Of a stretch of 64,000 bases of DNA, positions 53,817 through 63,840 are shown one piece after another. The notes below the pieces were generated by a model. That model was not told the DNA's origin. It saw nothing but the letters and a program-made list of their open reading frames with translations, and searched no databases. Numbering within the stretch: position 1 is the stretch's first letter; every line of letters begins with the position of its first letter. Made by a program: the position numbers and the translations under genes. Source of the DNA: Tridacna crocea (taxonomy: Eukaryota; Mollusca; Bivalvia; Cardiida; Cardiidae); NCBI GenBank assembly GCA_943736015.1, contig OX031057.1:57060001-57124000 (forward strand), read 5' to 3'.

Positions 53817-54237
53817 CAAGAGGGCCATTGGCCCTGGAACGCTCACCTTAGACTATGGCTTATGAGTGAAATTCAATTCTTTGAACAACTTTGGTAAAGC
53901 TTCACCCAAGGAACATCCCTGCCAAGTTTCATCAAGATTGGCCCAGTGGGTTAGGAGAAGAGGATGTTGAAAGAAATTGTTGACGGGCGACAGACGCCGG
54001 ACAAAGGGCAGTATCAAAGCTCTCAACTTCCACTTTCAAAGAAGAATTTCAAATTTTCCTTCTTTGTCCTATGTTCGAACTTGTGGTCCCCGGGGCTGGG
54101 TCAGTTTTAACCAAAGCAGCATCCTTGGAACAAACGTGGTAGAGGTCCACTCAAAGATGCTACATACCAAATATCAAAGCTCTACACCTTCCCGTTTAAG
54201 AGAAAAAGAAATATAAAATTTTCCTTCTTTGTTCCTA
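53817..54237 (-). mobile_element. Helentron-like AGCTCACC family, 3' fragment (E15)
   Basis: Minus strand 3' end: CTAAGGTGAGCGTTCCAGGG, hairpin GGGCCAATGGCCC, CTCTTGTTTT at 53817, with the last two monomers. Stops at 54237 where sequence shared with 43854-43972 begins. Confidence 0.75.
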
Positions 54238-54473
54238 TTAAGACTGATGCAAAAAAGAAAGTGTTTCTGGAGCAAAATGATCATGCTGTTATTCAACTGC
54301 ATATTGCACCTTTTATCAAAACACTTTTCAATTTGCTTTGTTTATCAGTGTTTACAAAAAAAATTTGGTTCACAACAAAACACCTACATAGGCCCCATTA
54401 ACTCTTTCTGTGCCAAAACAGTACTACAGAATTCTGAAAAAATGTCGGATCAGACGGATTTATAACACTTCCT
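54238..54473 (-). repeat. Inverted copy of 42082-42190 plus 43854-43972, without E8
   Basis: Complement reads GGAAGTGTTATAAATCCGTC ... GTTGTGAACCAAATTTTTTT TGTAAACACTGATAAAC: the two flanks of E8 joined directly. This is an empty E8 site. Confidence 0.92.
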
Positions 54474-56128
54474 AAACAATAGGGCCATTGGCCCTGGAAC
54501 GCTCACCTTAGACTATGGCTTATGAGTGAAATTCAATTCTTTGAACAACTTTTGTAAAGCTTCACCCAAGGAACATCCCTGCCAAGTTTCATCAAGATTG
54601 GCCCAGTGGGTTAGGAGAAGATGTTGAAAGAAATTGTTGACGGGCGACAGACGCAATCAAATATCAAAGCTCTACACCTTCCAGTTTCAAAGAAGAATTT
54701 CAAATTTTCCTTCTTTGTCCTATGTTCGAACTTGTGGTCCCATGGGCTGGGTCAATTTTAACCAAAGCAGCATCCTTGGAACAACCTAGGTAGAGGTCCA
54801 CTCAAAGATGCTACATACCAAATATAAAAGCTCTACACTTTCCCGTTTAAGAGAAAAAGAAATTTAAAATTTTCCTTTGTTGTTCCTATGTTCCAATCTG
54901 TGACCTCCGGGGCATGGCCAGTTTTGACGCCAGGGACACATCATATGACCAAACTTCATAGAGGTCCACTAGAAGATTCTGCATACCAAATATCAAAGCT
55001 CTGCACCTTCAAGTTTCAGAGAAGACTTCTAAAGTTTTCCTTCTTTGTTGCAATGTTCGAACCTTTGACCCCCCGGGGCAGGGCCAAGGGCATAATATGA
55101 AGAAACTTGGTAGAGGTCCACTAGGAATTGCTACATGCCAAATATCATAGCTCTATGCCTTCTAGTTTTGGAGAAGAAGAATTTTAAAACTTTCTTTCTT
55201 TGTTCCTATGTTCCAAAGCTCTACGCCATCTAGTTTCAGAGGAGAAGAATTTTAAAGTTTTCCTTCTTTTTTCCTATGCTCAAACTAGTGACCCCCGGGG
55301 TGGGGCCAGTTTTGACCCCAGGGACATCATTTGAATAAACTTGGTAGAGGTCCTTTAGGAGATGCAACAGGCAAAATATCAAAGCTCTACGCTTTCTATT
55401 TTCTGAGGAAAATAGGTTTTAAGTTTTCCTATTTTCTTTCTATGCTCAAATTTGTGACCCCCCGGGTGGGGCCAGTTTTGTCCCCAGGGGCATAATTTGA
55501 ATAAACTTGGTAGAGGTCCACTAGGAGATGCCACATACTAAATATCAAAGCTCTACGCCTTCAAGTTTCAGAGGAGAAGATTTTTAAAGTTTTCCTTCTT
55601 TGTTCCTATGCTCAAACTTGTGACCCTGGTGTGGGGCCAGTTTTGACCCCAGGGATATAATTTGAACAAACTTGGTAGAGGTCCACTAGGAGATGCTCTA
55701 CGCCTTCAAGTTTCAGAGGAGAAGATTTTTAAAGTTTTCCTTCTTTGTTCTTATGCTCAAACTCGTTATCCCCCGGGGCGGGGCCAGTTTTGACCCTAGG
55801 GGCATAATTTGAAACATCTTGGTAGAGGTCCATTAGGAGATGCTACATACCAAATATCAAAGCTCTACGCCTTCTAGTTCCAGAGAAGAAGATTTTCAAA
55901 TAGTTCATTTTTTTTTTATTGTTGCCAGAGTTATGGGTTGAATTAAATTCTTTGAACAATTTTGGTAGAGCTTCACCAAAGGAATATTCCTACCAGGTTT
56001 CATGAAGATTGGCCTAGTGGTTTAGGAGGAGAAGATGTTTAAAGAAATTGTTGACGGACGACGGACGCCGGACATAGGGCGATCACTATAGCTCACCTTT
56101 AGCACTTTGTGCTAAGGTTAGCTAAAAA
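54474..56128 (-). mobile_element. Helentron-like AGCTCACC family, full length, inverted (E16)
   Basis: Minus-strand copy of E7: 5' end TTTTTAGCTAACCTTAGCAC-AAA-GTGC at 56128, 3' end at 54474 where the terminal CTCTTG is changed to CTATTG. Core monomer count is close to E7 with some monomers rearranged. Confidence 0.82.
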
Positions 56129-56204
56129 GATAAAATATTGTTATTGTCAGACTATCATAAGGAACACATGTATGAAGTTTCCATCTTCATTCAAAGCAGA
56201 TTAA

Positions 56205-58361
56205 TTTAAAAGTTTTCCTTCTGTGTTCAAACGTGTGACCATCAGGGCGGGGCCAGTTTGGACCCCCGGGATCATTGTATCGTATTTGGTAGAGGTCCAT
56301 TAGAAGATGCTACATATGAAATATCAAAGCTCTATGTCTTCCAATTTCAGAGAAAATTTTTTCAAAGTTTTCCTTCTTTGTTCCTATGTTCCGAACTTGT
56401 GACCCCCAGGGATTGGCGTATTTGGACCCCAGGGACATCATTTGAATGAACTTGGTAGAGGTCCACTAGGAGATGCTACAAACCAAAAATCAAAGTTCTA
56501 CTCCTTCTTGTTTCCGAGAAGAAGATTTTTTAAAGTTTTTCCTCTTTGTTCCTATGTTTCAAACTTGTGACCCGCGGGGCGGTGCCTGGTTTGACCCCAT
56601 GGGCATCATATTAACAACTTTTTTAATAGTTTTCCTTCTTTGTTCCTATGTTTCGAACTTGTGACCCCCAGGGCTTGGACTGTTTGGACCCTAGGGACAT
56701 CACTTGAACAAACTTGGTAGAGATCCACTAAGAGATGCTACATACCAAATATGAAAGCTATGCACCTGCTAGTTTTAGAAAAGAAGAATTTTAAAGTTTT
56801 CCTTTTTTGTTCCTATGTTTCAAACTTGTGACCCCCGGGCCAGGGCCACTTTTGACCCCAGGGAAATCGTATGAACAATCTTGGAAGAGGTCCACTAGGA
56901 GATGCTACATACTAGTACCAAATATCAAAGCTCTTCATCCCCTAGTTTCAGAGAAGAAGTTTTTTAAAGTTTTCCTTCTTTGTTCCTATGTTTCATACTT
57001 GTGACCCCTGAATCGGAGCCAGTTCTGACCCTAGGGGCATCATATGAACAATCTTGCTAGAGGTCCACTAGGAGATGCTACATAGCAAATATCAAAGCTC
57101 TCAACCTCCTAGTCTCTGAGAAGAAGAATTTTAAAGTTTTCATTTTTTTGTTCCTATGTTTTGAACTTGTGGCCCCCGGGGCGAGGCCAGTTTTGACCCC
57201 AATGGCATTATATGAACAATCTTGGTAGAGGTCCACTAGAGGTCCAATAGGAGATGCTACATACCAAATTTCAAAGCTCTGCACCTTCTAATTTCAGAGA
57301 AGAATATTTTCAAAATGTTCCTTCCTTGTTCCTATGTTTCGAACTTGTGACCCCGGGACGGGGCATCATATGTACAATCTTGGTAGAGGTCCACTAGGAG
57401 ATGCTACATACTAAATATCAAAGCTCCGCGGCTTATAGTTTCAGAGAAGAAAATTTTTAAAGTTTTCCTTCTTTTTTCCTATGTTTTAAACCTGTGACCC
57501 CCGGAACAGAGTCAGTTTTGATCCCAGTGGCATCATATGAAAAATCTTGGTAGAGATCCACTCGGAGATGATAAATATTAAATATGAAAGCTCTGCACCT
57601 TCTAGTTTTAGAGAAGAAGAATTTTAAAGTTTTCTTTTTTTGTTCCTATGTTTCAAACTTGTGACTCCCGGTGCGGGGCCAGGTTTGTCCCTAGGGGCAT
57701 CAGATGAACAATCTTGCTAGAGGTACCCTAGGAGATGCTACATACCAAATATCAAAGCTCTGAACCATCTAGTGTCAGAGAAGAAGATTTTTAAAGATTT
57801 TCTTCTTTGTTCCTGTGTTTCAAACTTGTGACCCCCGGGGCGGGACCAGTTTTGACCCCAGGGGCATCATATGAACAATGTTGCTAGAAGTCTACTAGGA
57901 GATGCTACATACCAAATATCAAAGCTCTGAACCATGTAGTTTCGGAGAAGATTTTTAAAGTTTCCCTTCTTTGCTCCTGTTTCAAACTTGTGACCCCCAG
58001 GGCGGGGCCAGGTTTGACCCCAGGGGCATCATATGATCAATCTTGCTAATTGTTCACTAGGAGATGCTACATACCAAATATCAAAGTTCTACGCCTTCTA
58101 GTTTCAGAGAAGAAGATTTTCAAAGACTTTTGCTATTTTTGTTTTTCACTTTTGGTTGCCATGGCAACCAGAGTTATGGCTGGATTCAATCTCTTGAATA
58201 TCTATGGTAGAGCTTTACCAAAGGAACATCCCTGCCAAGTTTCATCAAGATTGGCCCAGTGGTTTAGGAGGAGAAGATGTTTAAAGAAATTGTGGACGGA
58301 CGCCGCACATAGGGCGATCACAATAACTCACCTTTAGTACTTTGCGCTAAGGTGAGCTAAA
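56205..58361 (-). mobile_element. Helentron-like AGCTCACC family, 3'-truncated, inverted (E17)
   Basis: 5' end at 58361 (TTTAGCTCACCTTAGCGCAAAGTAC), GGGCCAATCTTGATGAAACTT box near 58255, about 11 monomers downwards, and no 3' hairpin. It interrupts the inverted copy of E12 near 58370. Confidence 0.78.
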
Positions 58362-58377
58362 GGGATAAAAAGATAGG

Positions 58378-59010
58378 ACGGGGCCAAATTTGACCCCAGG
58401 GCTATAATTTGGGCATCCTTTGTAGACACCAACAAGATAAAGCTACATCCCAAATGTGGTAGCTGTAGGCCTTATGGCTAGGTAGCAGAAGATTTTTAAA
58501 GTTTTCCCCATATAAGCCCATATTAAACTTGTGACTCCAGGGGCCCGACCAAATTTGACTCCAGGGCTATAATTTGTGCACTCTTGGTAGACGCGAACCT
58601 GATAAAGATACATGCCAAAATTTGGTAGCCCTATGGTTTAGTACCAAAAGGATTTTAAAGTTTTCCCCATATAGGTCCATATAAGATTTGCGACCCCCAG
58701 GGTGGCGCCAATTTTGACCCCCAAGGCTATTACTTGAAGGAACTTGGTAGAGGTCCACTAGATAAAGATACATGCAAAATTTGATATCTCTAGGCCTCAT
58801 TGTTTCAGACAAGAAGATTTTCAATGATTTTAAATATTTTTTTGGTTTTGTTGCCAAGGCAGCCACAGTTTTTGAAGGAATCAAATTCTTTCAAGAAATT
58901 CTAAAGAGGACCATGGCAGGATTATTCCTGTGAAGTTTCATCAAAATTGGATGGGTAGTTGAAGAGAAAATGTTTAAAATTAAAGTTAATTAACACACGC
59001 ACGTCTAAAA
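58378..59010 (-). mobile_element. Inverted copy of 50400-51010 (E18)
   Basis: Complement of the E12 5' half, including CTGCCATGGCA-like GCTGCCTTGGCAACAAAACC and TTAAAGTTAATTAACACACG. Joined to E17 at the left. Confidence 0.75.
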
Positions 59011-59169
59011 ATTGAAAAAATTTATAGACAAAAATGTAAATGCGGCTTTAAAATGTTTGAACTTGTATTTAAAGGCAAGAAAACCTTGTACAAAAAGGAG
59101 ACAATGCGCAAAAAGGAGACGATGCTTGTTTGCAATATTTTCTCCTATTCCCGTCATGATTTAAAGAAA

Positions 59170-60462
59170 AGAAAAAAAAAAGCCTTCGAAAAAGTTGTTG
59201 AAACCCTAGATTGTTTGCTAAAAGGCTGAAGGAAAATAAGAAATACATGTCAGTGCATATTCAAATTGGGATTTATTTCAAAAACAGCTTTCATCAACAC
59301 GTTGAATAATAATAATAATAATAATAAAGCATAAAATACATGGGCTACAAATAATAGATTCATTCCCATGAACATGATCTTATGAAGATTGCTAACAGCG
59401 AATTATTTAAGTCACAATATGATTACTTATTTTAAGCCCAATTCAAATGCATACATTTGCTTATGTAAGTAAAAATACTTACATGACAAAATACTTTTAG
59501 TGTCCGTAGATGCATTTACTTACTTAAAACTGATAATATTCATCAAATACTCCAAGTAAGATTCTTTGACTAATTCTCTAAAAATTTCTTAACTTCAAAA
59601 TAACTCAAATTTATACACTTTGTTTTTGTCACTGATGGTCTAAACAATTTGAGCCATAAAAAGGGGACATATTGCACTTGAGAAAAGCATCAATCCAGGT
59701 GAGCCTGTGCAATCTACACAGCCTGATCTGGGTCAAAATCTATTGGATCTACTCTTGGTCAATTTTTGAAAGATCAACTGATCATGATTCAGTCAACTGT
59801 AAGACAGAATGGATGATCTGTAATTATCTGAGAACTTGCTTGGTATAAACTATCATGGGGATGCAATAAGCCCCCTTTTGCAAGAGCATGGTGCATTTAA
59901 ATTAGCCATCATAAGCCTTAAGATTTTGTGTTTCTTTTAAATTGAAAACTAGACCAAGAAGCAAGTTTGAACTGTTGGTGAAAAGGGGCTCTGTTGTAAA
60001 GAACGTCTACACTGCTCTGAAGGTCATGAAAAGTATTTTCGTGCCATGCTCTGGGGAAAAGGGGCTTAAAGCATCTCCATGATACATTACAGCAAACAAG
60101 ACAACACGTTATTGTTAATTCATAAAATCCTTTTTTTAACAACCTTTAGAATCATGAGGCACCCTTGTCCTTTGTTATGTAGAAATTCACAAAAAGCGAC
60201 CCATGGCAGCCTGACGGATACTTTCTGCAGATGCATTAAGTTCCATTTTTTTTCACATGGCTCATTTACTAATGAGTGTTTAAGTCAAACTGGCTAAGTA
60301 AACTATGTGAAGTGAATAGACCCAAATTTTACACATTTAATCTTTTACCAACCAATAAACTTGAAGCCTTGTCCAGCATTTTCTCCTTTTCCCACAATTT
60401 TTTCAAAAGGCTTCTTTCCCAAGGGCGTTAAAAGGACAATGTCAGTCGTTTAGCAAAGACAT
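59170..60462 (-). repeat. Right arm of inverted duplication
   Basis: Complement matches 44885-46166 then runs directly into the counterpart of 50216 at a poly-T (poly-A on plus strand, 59168-59183). The 4-kb E9/E10 block of the left arm is absent here. Contains an inverted GCCATGCTCT foldback at about 60055-60265. Confidence 0.88.
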
Positions 60463-60766
60463 AAACAACCTCGACGAAGATATTCAATTTGTCTATCTGT
60501 CGGTGAAAACTTCAATTGTAATTGATAAACCACTTCAAAAAAATGAATGTACGAACTGTGTGTCAACTCAGAAATATAGTTAGAAAGATTTCGGTGGAAA
60601 ATTGAGACTCAAGTTTTCTTCTGTAAGATGAGCTTGGCAATTTTCAGAAGGTATTATAAACCGGCGTATTTCCGGGCGATGAATGTACCGATCTGCTGCT
60701 ATCAATCCACCGGATACAGCCGAGGAATTTGATGGCTTCCATCACCCGAGATATGCTGAATGATCA

Positions 60767-60962
60767 GTTAAGCCCTCTTTTTTACGGCCCTGAGGCAGAA
60801 GACGCGTAAGAACATTGCTGGTAAATGGAGAAATTACTTGTAAGAAGCGTTTTTCTTTATTTCCAAAGACAAATCCTATGATTTAGGCAAGTGCCAGGTT
60901 GTTGTCTGCAAACCCTTTCAGGTTGGACCCAAGCCAAATTTTCCAGTCTGGTAAAGACTCAT
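60767..60962. mobile_element. Shortened TTAA palindromic MITE
   Basis: TTAAGCCCTCTTTTTTACGG, AACATTGCTGGTAAATGGAG, and CAGTCTGGTAAAGACTCATAA remain. The 300 bases before it show no gene. Confidence 0.6.
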
Positions 60963-60971
60963 AATCTCCCC

Positions 60972-61324
60972 ATTATCTCCCGTAGATGACATTCTACAAA
61001 TACTGATCTATCTAATTTGGGCATCTTGGGTGCAGAACCGAACCACTTTTCTACGCGACAACCGTTACTTTGAATTTCAAACTAAAATAAGCGTTTACTC
61101 AATAAAACGCTACCTGGTGCGATTCATTCAACTATGATTAGCCGTTTAGAGAAATCTGGAGCTAAAACAGAACAGGCCTGATATTTCCTCAAACGTATTG
61201 ATAAAAGCCATTTTCACCATTGCTACTTTATAGCGCGTAACACTAGTCTCCCCGGTATCAGGGAAAGTGATGAGTCATAGAAAACAGGTCGAATCTTCGA
61301 AGAATATGACGTGCGCAGACAACG
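60972..61324 (-). repeat. R1 repeat, inverted copy 3
   Basis: Runs from ATTATCTCCCGTAGATGAC to ATGACGTGCGCAGACAACG. Full unit of about 353 bp, directly followed by copy 4. Confidence 0.82.
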
Positions 61325-61677
61325 ATTATCTCCCGCTGGATGGCATTCTGTAAATACGCATCTATCTATTTTGGGCATTCTGGGTACAAAATCGGACTTT
61401 TCTACGCGACAACCGTTACTTTGAATTTCAAAACTAAAATAAAACATTTACTTAATAAAATGCTACCTGGTGCGATTCATTCAGCTATGATTAGCAGTTT
61501 AGAGAAAACCGGAGCAAAAACAGGCCTGATTTCTTCTCAAAGGTATTGATAAAAGCCAATTTCTCCACTGCTTCTTTATACAGCGTATTAATACAATTCC
61601 CCAAATATTGGGAGAGGGAGTGATGCGTCATAGAGGACAGGTCGAATCTTCGAAGGATATGACGTGCGCAGACAACG
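61325..61677 (-). repeat. R1 repeat, inverted copy 4
   Basis: Same limits as copy 3 (ATTATCTCCCGCTGGATGG to GTGCGCAGACAACGG), so the two form a head-to-tail pair. Confidence 0.82.
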
Positions 61678-61717
61678 GTAAAGACTTAAAGTTTGAATGG
61701 TCCCCGTCCCTTATGCT

Positions 61718-62088
61718 ATGTGTACGGTGCATATATAAGAATAGTATTTATTCTACAAAGTCCAACTAAAATACCTCGGCCGGAGCTTTGCGTAAACCGG
61801 GAGACAACTGTATATAGGTCAACTATTTAATTGATAAGTGGTCATATAGTGCAACATATTGAGTCTATATGGACTTTTTTTCAGCAGTTTTGAACAAAAT
61901 CTGGGGTTTTCTTTAGTTTAGAAAGTAGCACAAACTGTAATTTGTTCTCTTGGTTTTTGTAAAATAATGGGACAGGTAAAATGATATTTCCAAAACTTAA
62001 ATTTTGGATAGGTGATCTTAAGCCAAATACTTTAGTTGGATTTTGTAGAATAAATACTATTCTTATGCATGCACTGTACACATATAGT
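61718..62088. mobile_element. 370-bp MITE with about 57-bp terminal inverted repeats
   Basis: TATGTGTACGGTGCATATAT, AAGAATAGTATTTATTCTAC and AAAGTCCAACTAAAATAC at the left are matched inversely by TTTAGTTGGATTTTGTAGAA, TAAATACTATTCTTATGCAT and GCACTGTACACATA at the right. TA at the borders would fit a Tc1/mariner-type element (inference). No coding capacity. Confidence 0.78.
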
Positions 62089-62409
62089 TTTCACACCAAC
62101 CAAATGAACTAAACTGATGATAGATAATTGCATTTGGTCAAGTCATATACATGTATTCGTTGACAGAGAGTTTGAAAGCATCCTGGGGAAGGAGAGCATG
62201 CTAGTCACTACCTTAATGTTCTCATTTTTCTGACATTATTTCAAAACTCCGTTCTTCTCAGAGGCTTGAAGTCGCCGGATTGTTTGCTGAAGTGTCTACT
62301 GCTTTCTAATTTTTCCACAAGTTTTTACACCAAAAACACGCTTGTTTAACTCTTGTTTAACATTTCCATATATTCACGTAAAAAAGGTCAAAAAAGGACA
62401 CGGCAATTT
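62089..62409. other. 3' flank of the GLYAT-like gene
   Basis: A worn MITE (GAGTTTGAAAGCATCCTGGG, GGATTGTTTGCTGAAGTG) covers 62160-62300. The minus-strand 3' untranslated region should lie here. Confidence 0.4.
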
Positions 62410-63240
62410 TCATGCAGGACAAAATACAACATGTGTGGCTTCGATACTTTTCTCAAAGGCAGTGGCCCGTCTTAAAAGTTGTGTGGACGCTTCATTTTCT
62501 AGTTCAACATAGCCGATAGGTGTAATTCCAAGATTCAGAAGATGACGACATAAGCTGCTGCCAACCATTAAAGCGTAATTTCTTTGTCTTACTTCGGGTA
62601 GTGTAAACAGAAAGCCGATTTCACCGTGCCCGTTCAACAAGGCCCAGCTGGCAAGTTGGTTTTTGTTGTACAGTCCATATCCAATACTTTTTTCAATAGC
62701 TTTACGAATAATTTCTTCTGATTCGGCATTTCTATATTTCCAGTAATAATCGATAATTGTGGCATCAGTCTCTGTCAGTTTTTTGATAACTTCATCACGC
62801 CTCAGCCTAATTTGAGAAATTTTTGGGGGGTATTTTACAACATACATATCTGTCCTGACATCTGAGAGGATTTGCGCACCATGCATGTTTGCATCTTCCT
62901 CGATAAAAGCTAACTGCTGCACAGGCATTGAATAAAAATGATTGCTTTTTTTCCAGTCCACCAACTTTGCCAATACATCTTTCAACATGCTTCTTTCCTC
63001 ATCTTGGACAAATATGTGGTATTCTGGTATAATTCTATCCTCACAAGCACTGATTATTGTTGGTGTGGGAGTTTTCGATATCTTTGGATCCCCAACAGAA
63101 AAGAATGAATACTCTGTCAACTGAAATGTCAACACAGTTTTCATATGCTGTATCATGGTCATGCTCTCTGACGTACCTAAAGTATTTTTCTCCAGATTTC
63201 TTAAACATCCTTTTAAATTTGTTATCCTCCTTAAAAACAT
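62410..63240 (-). CDS. GLYAT-like N-acyltransferase (GNAT fold)
   Basis: Predicted to move an acyl group from acyl-CoA to an amine, as in the glycine N-acyltransferase-like family; the substrate is not predictable. From ATG 63240 the product is 276 residues. The N-terminal half (PVQQLAFIEED, then VKYPPKISQIRLRRDEV) matches the variable GLYAT N-domain only in layout. The C-terminal half has the FR47/GNAT pattern: SWALLNGHGEIGFLFTLPEV (198-217), RQRNYALMVGSSLCRHLL (218-235, the CoA-binding loop and helix), GITPIGYVELENEAS (238-252), and LLRRATAFEKS near the end. The frame is open 17 codons further upstream from a TTG but without ATG and stops at a TGA, so I use 63240. An upstream exon is possible. 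Low-complexity LENLENLQEK upstream of the ATG is probably untranslated. Confidence 0.72.
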   Translation of the reverse strand: MFLRRITNLKGCLRNLEKNTLGTSESMTMIQHMKTVLTFQLTEYSFFSVGDPKISKTPTPTIISACEDRIIPEYHIFVQDEERSMLKDVLAKLVDWKKSNHFYSMPVQQLAFIEEDANMHGAQILSDVRTDMYVVKYPPKISQIRLRRDEVIKKLTETDATIIDYYWKYRNAESEEIIRKAIEKSIGYGLYNKNQLASWALLNGHGEIGFLFTLPEVRQRNYALMVGSSLCRHLLNLGITPIGYVELENEASTQLLRRATAFEKSIEATHVVFCPA

Positions 63241-63454
63241 ACTGCTGATCTTTTCCTGAAGATTTTCAAGATTTTCAAGCTTCTCTCGCAATATGATAGA
63301 GTATAATAGATCAGTTATATATCACTGACTGGCCTGAATTAAGATCGTGATAAAATGTAACATTGTAAGAGGGGTGTTCAAAAAGGCTCACCAGTCAGCA
63401 AACAGTCATAAAAATATTAATATGTTTGCTTAAAAATTTCATTTTTACTTAGCA
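63241..63454. other. 5' flank of the GLYAT-like gene
   Basis: No repeat shared elsewhere. An acceptor-like ATCTTAATTCAG on the minus strand near 63340 is followed by an in-frame stop, so it does not extend the coding frame. Confidence 0.35.
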
Positions 63455-63840
63455 AATTTGATATTTGTACCAATCACATTTAAATTTTATATTTCATGTG
63501 TCTAATTCTAGAAATGTTATGGGTAAAGAAATGACGTCATTTAAGCTGGGAGGAATTATTTCCCTGTCACAGTAAATATTTTCCTCCTGTCGAAAATCTG
63601 GTTACCTGACTTGAGATCACTAGTTTTAAAAGTTGCATTCGTTGACAAAATAATCAGAGGAAATATAATATACAATTTATTTCATCAGCTTGTGGTTAAT
63701 ATGGGAAAATATTTGCCTCAAAAGGGAAAGGTCCGCGAAAATAGCTCATGTCTTACGGCACTCGTTATTTTCGCATACCTTTCCCTTTTTTGGCAAATAT
63801 TTCCCAATACGAACCACAAGCTGATGAAATAAACTCTATA
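63455..63840. repeat. Foldback element with CATCAGCTTGTGGTTAATATG arms, copy 2
   Basis: Matches 7996-8392 across its length, including TTTCCTCCTGTCGAAAATCTG and the palindrome around GTCTTACGGCAC. The remaining 160 bases to the window end show nothing. Confidence 0.75.
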
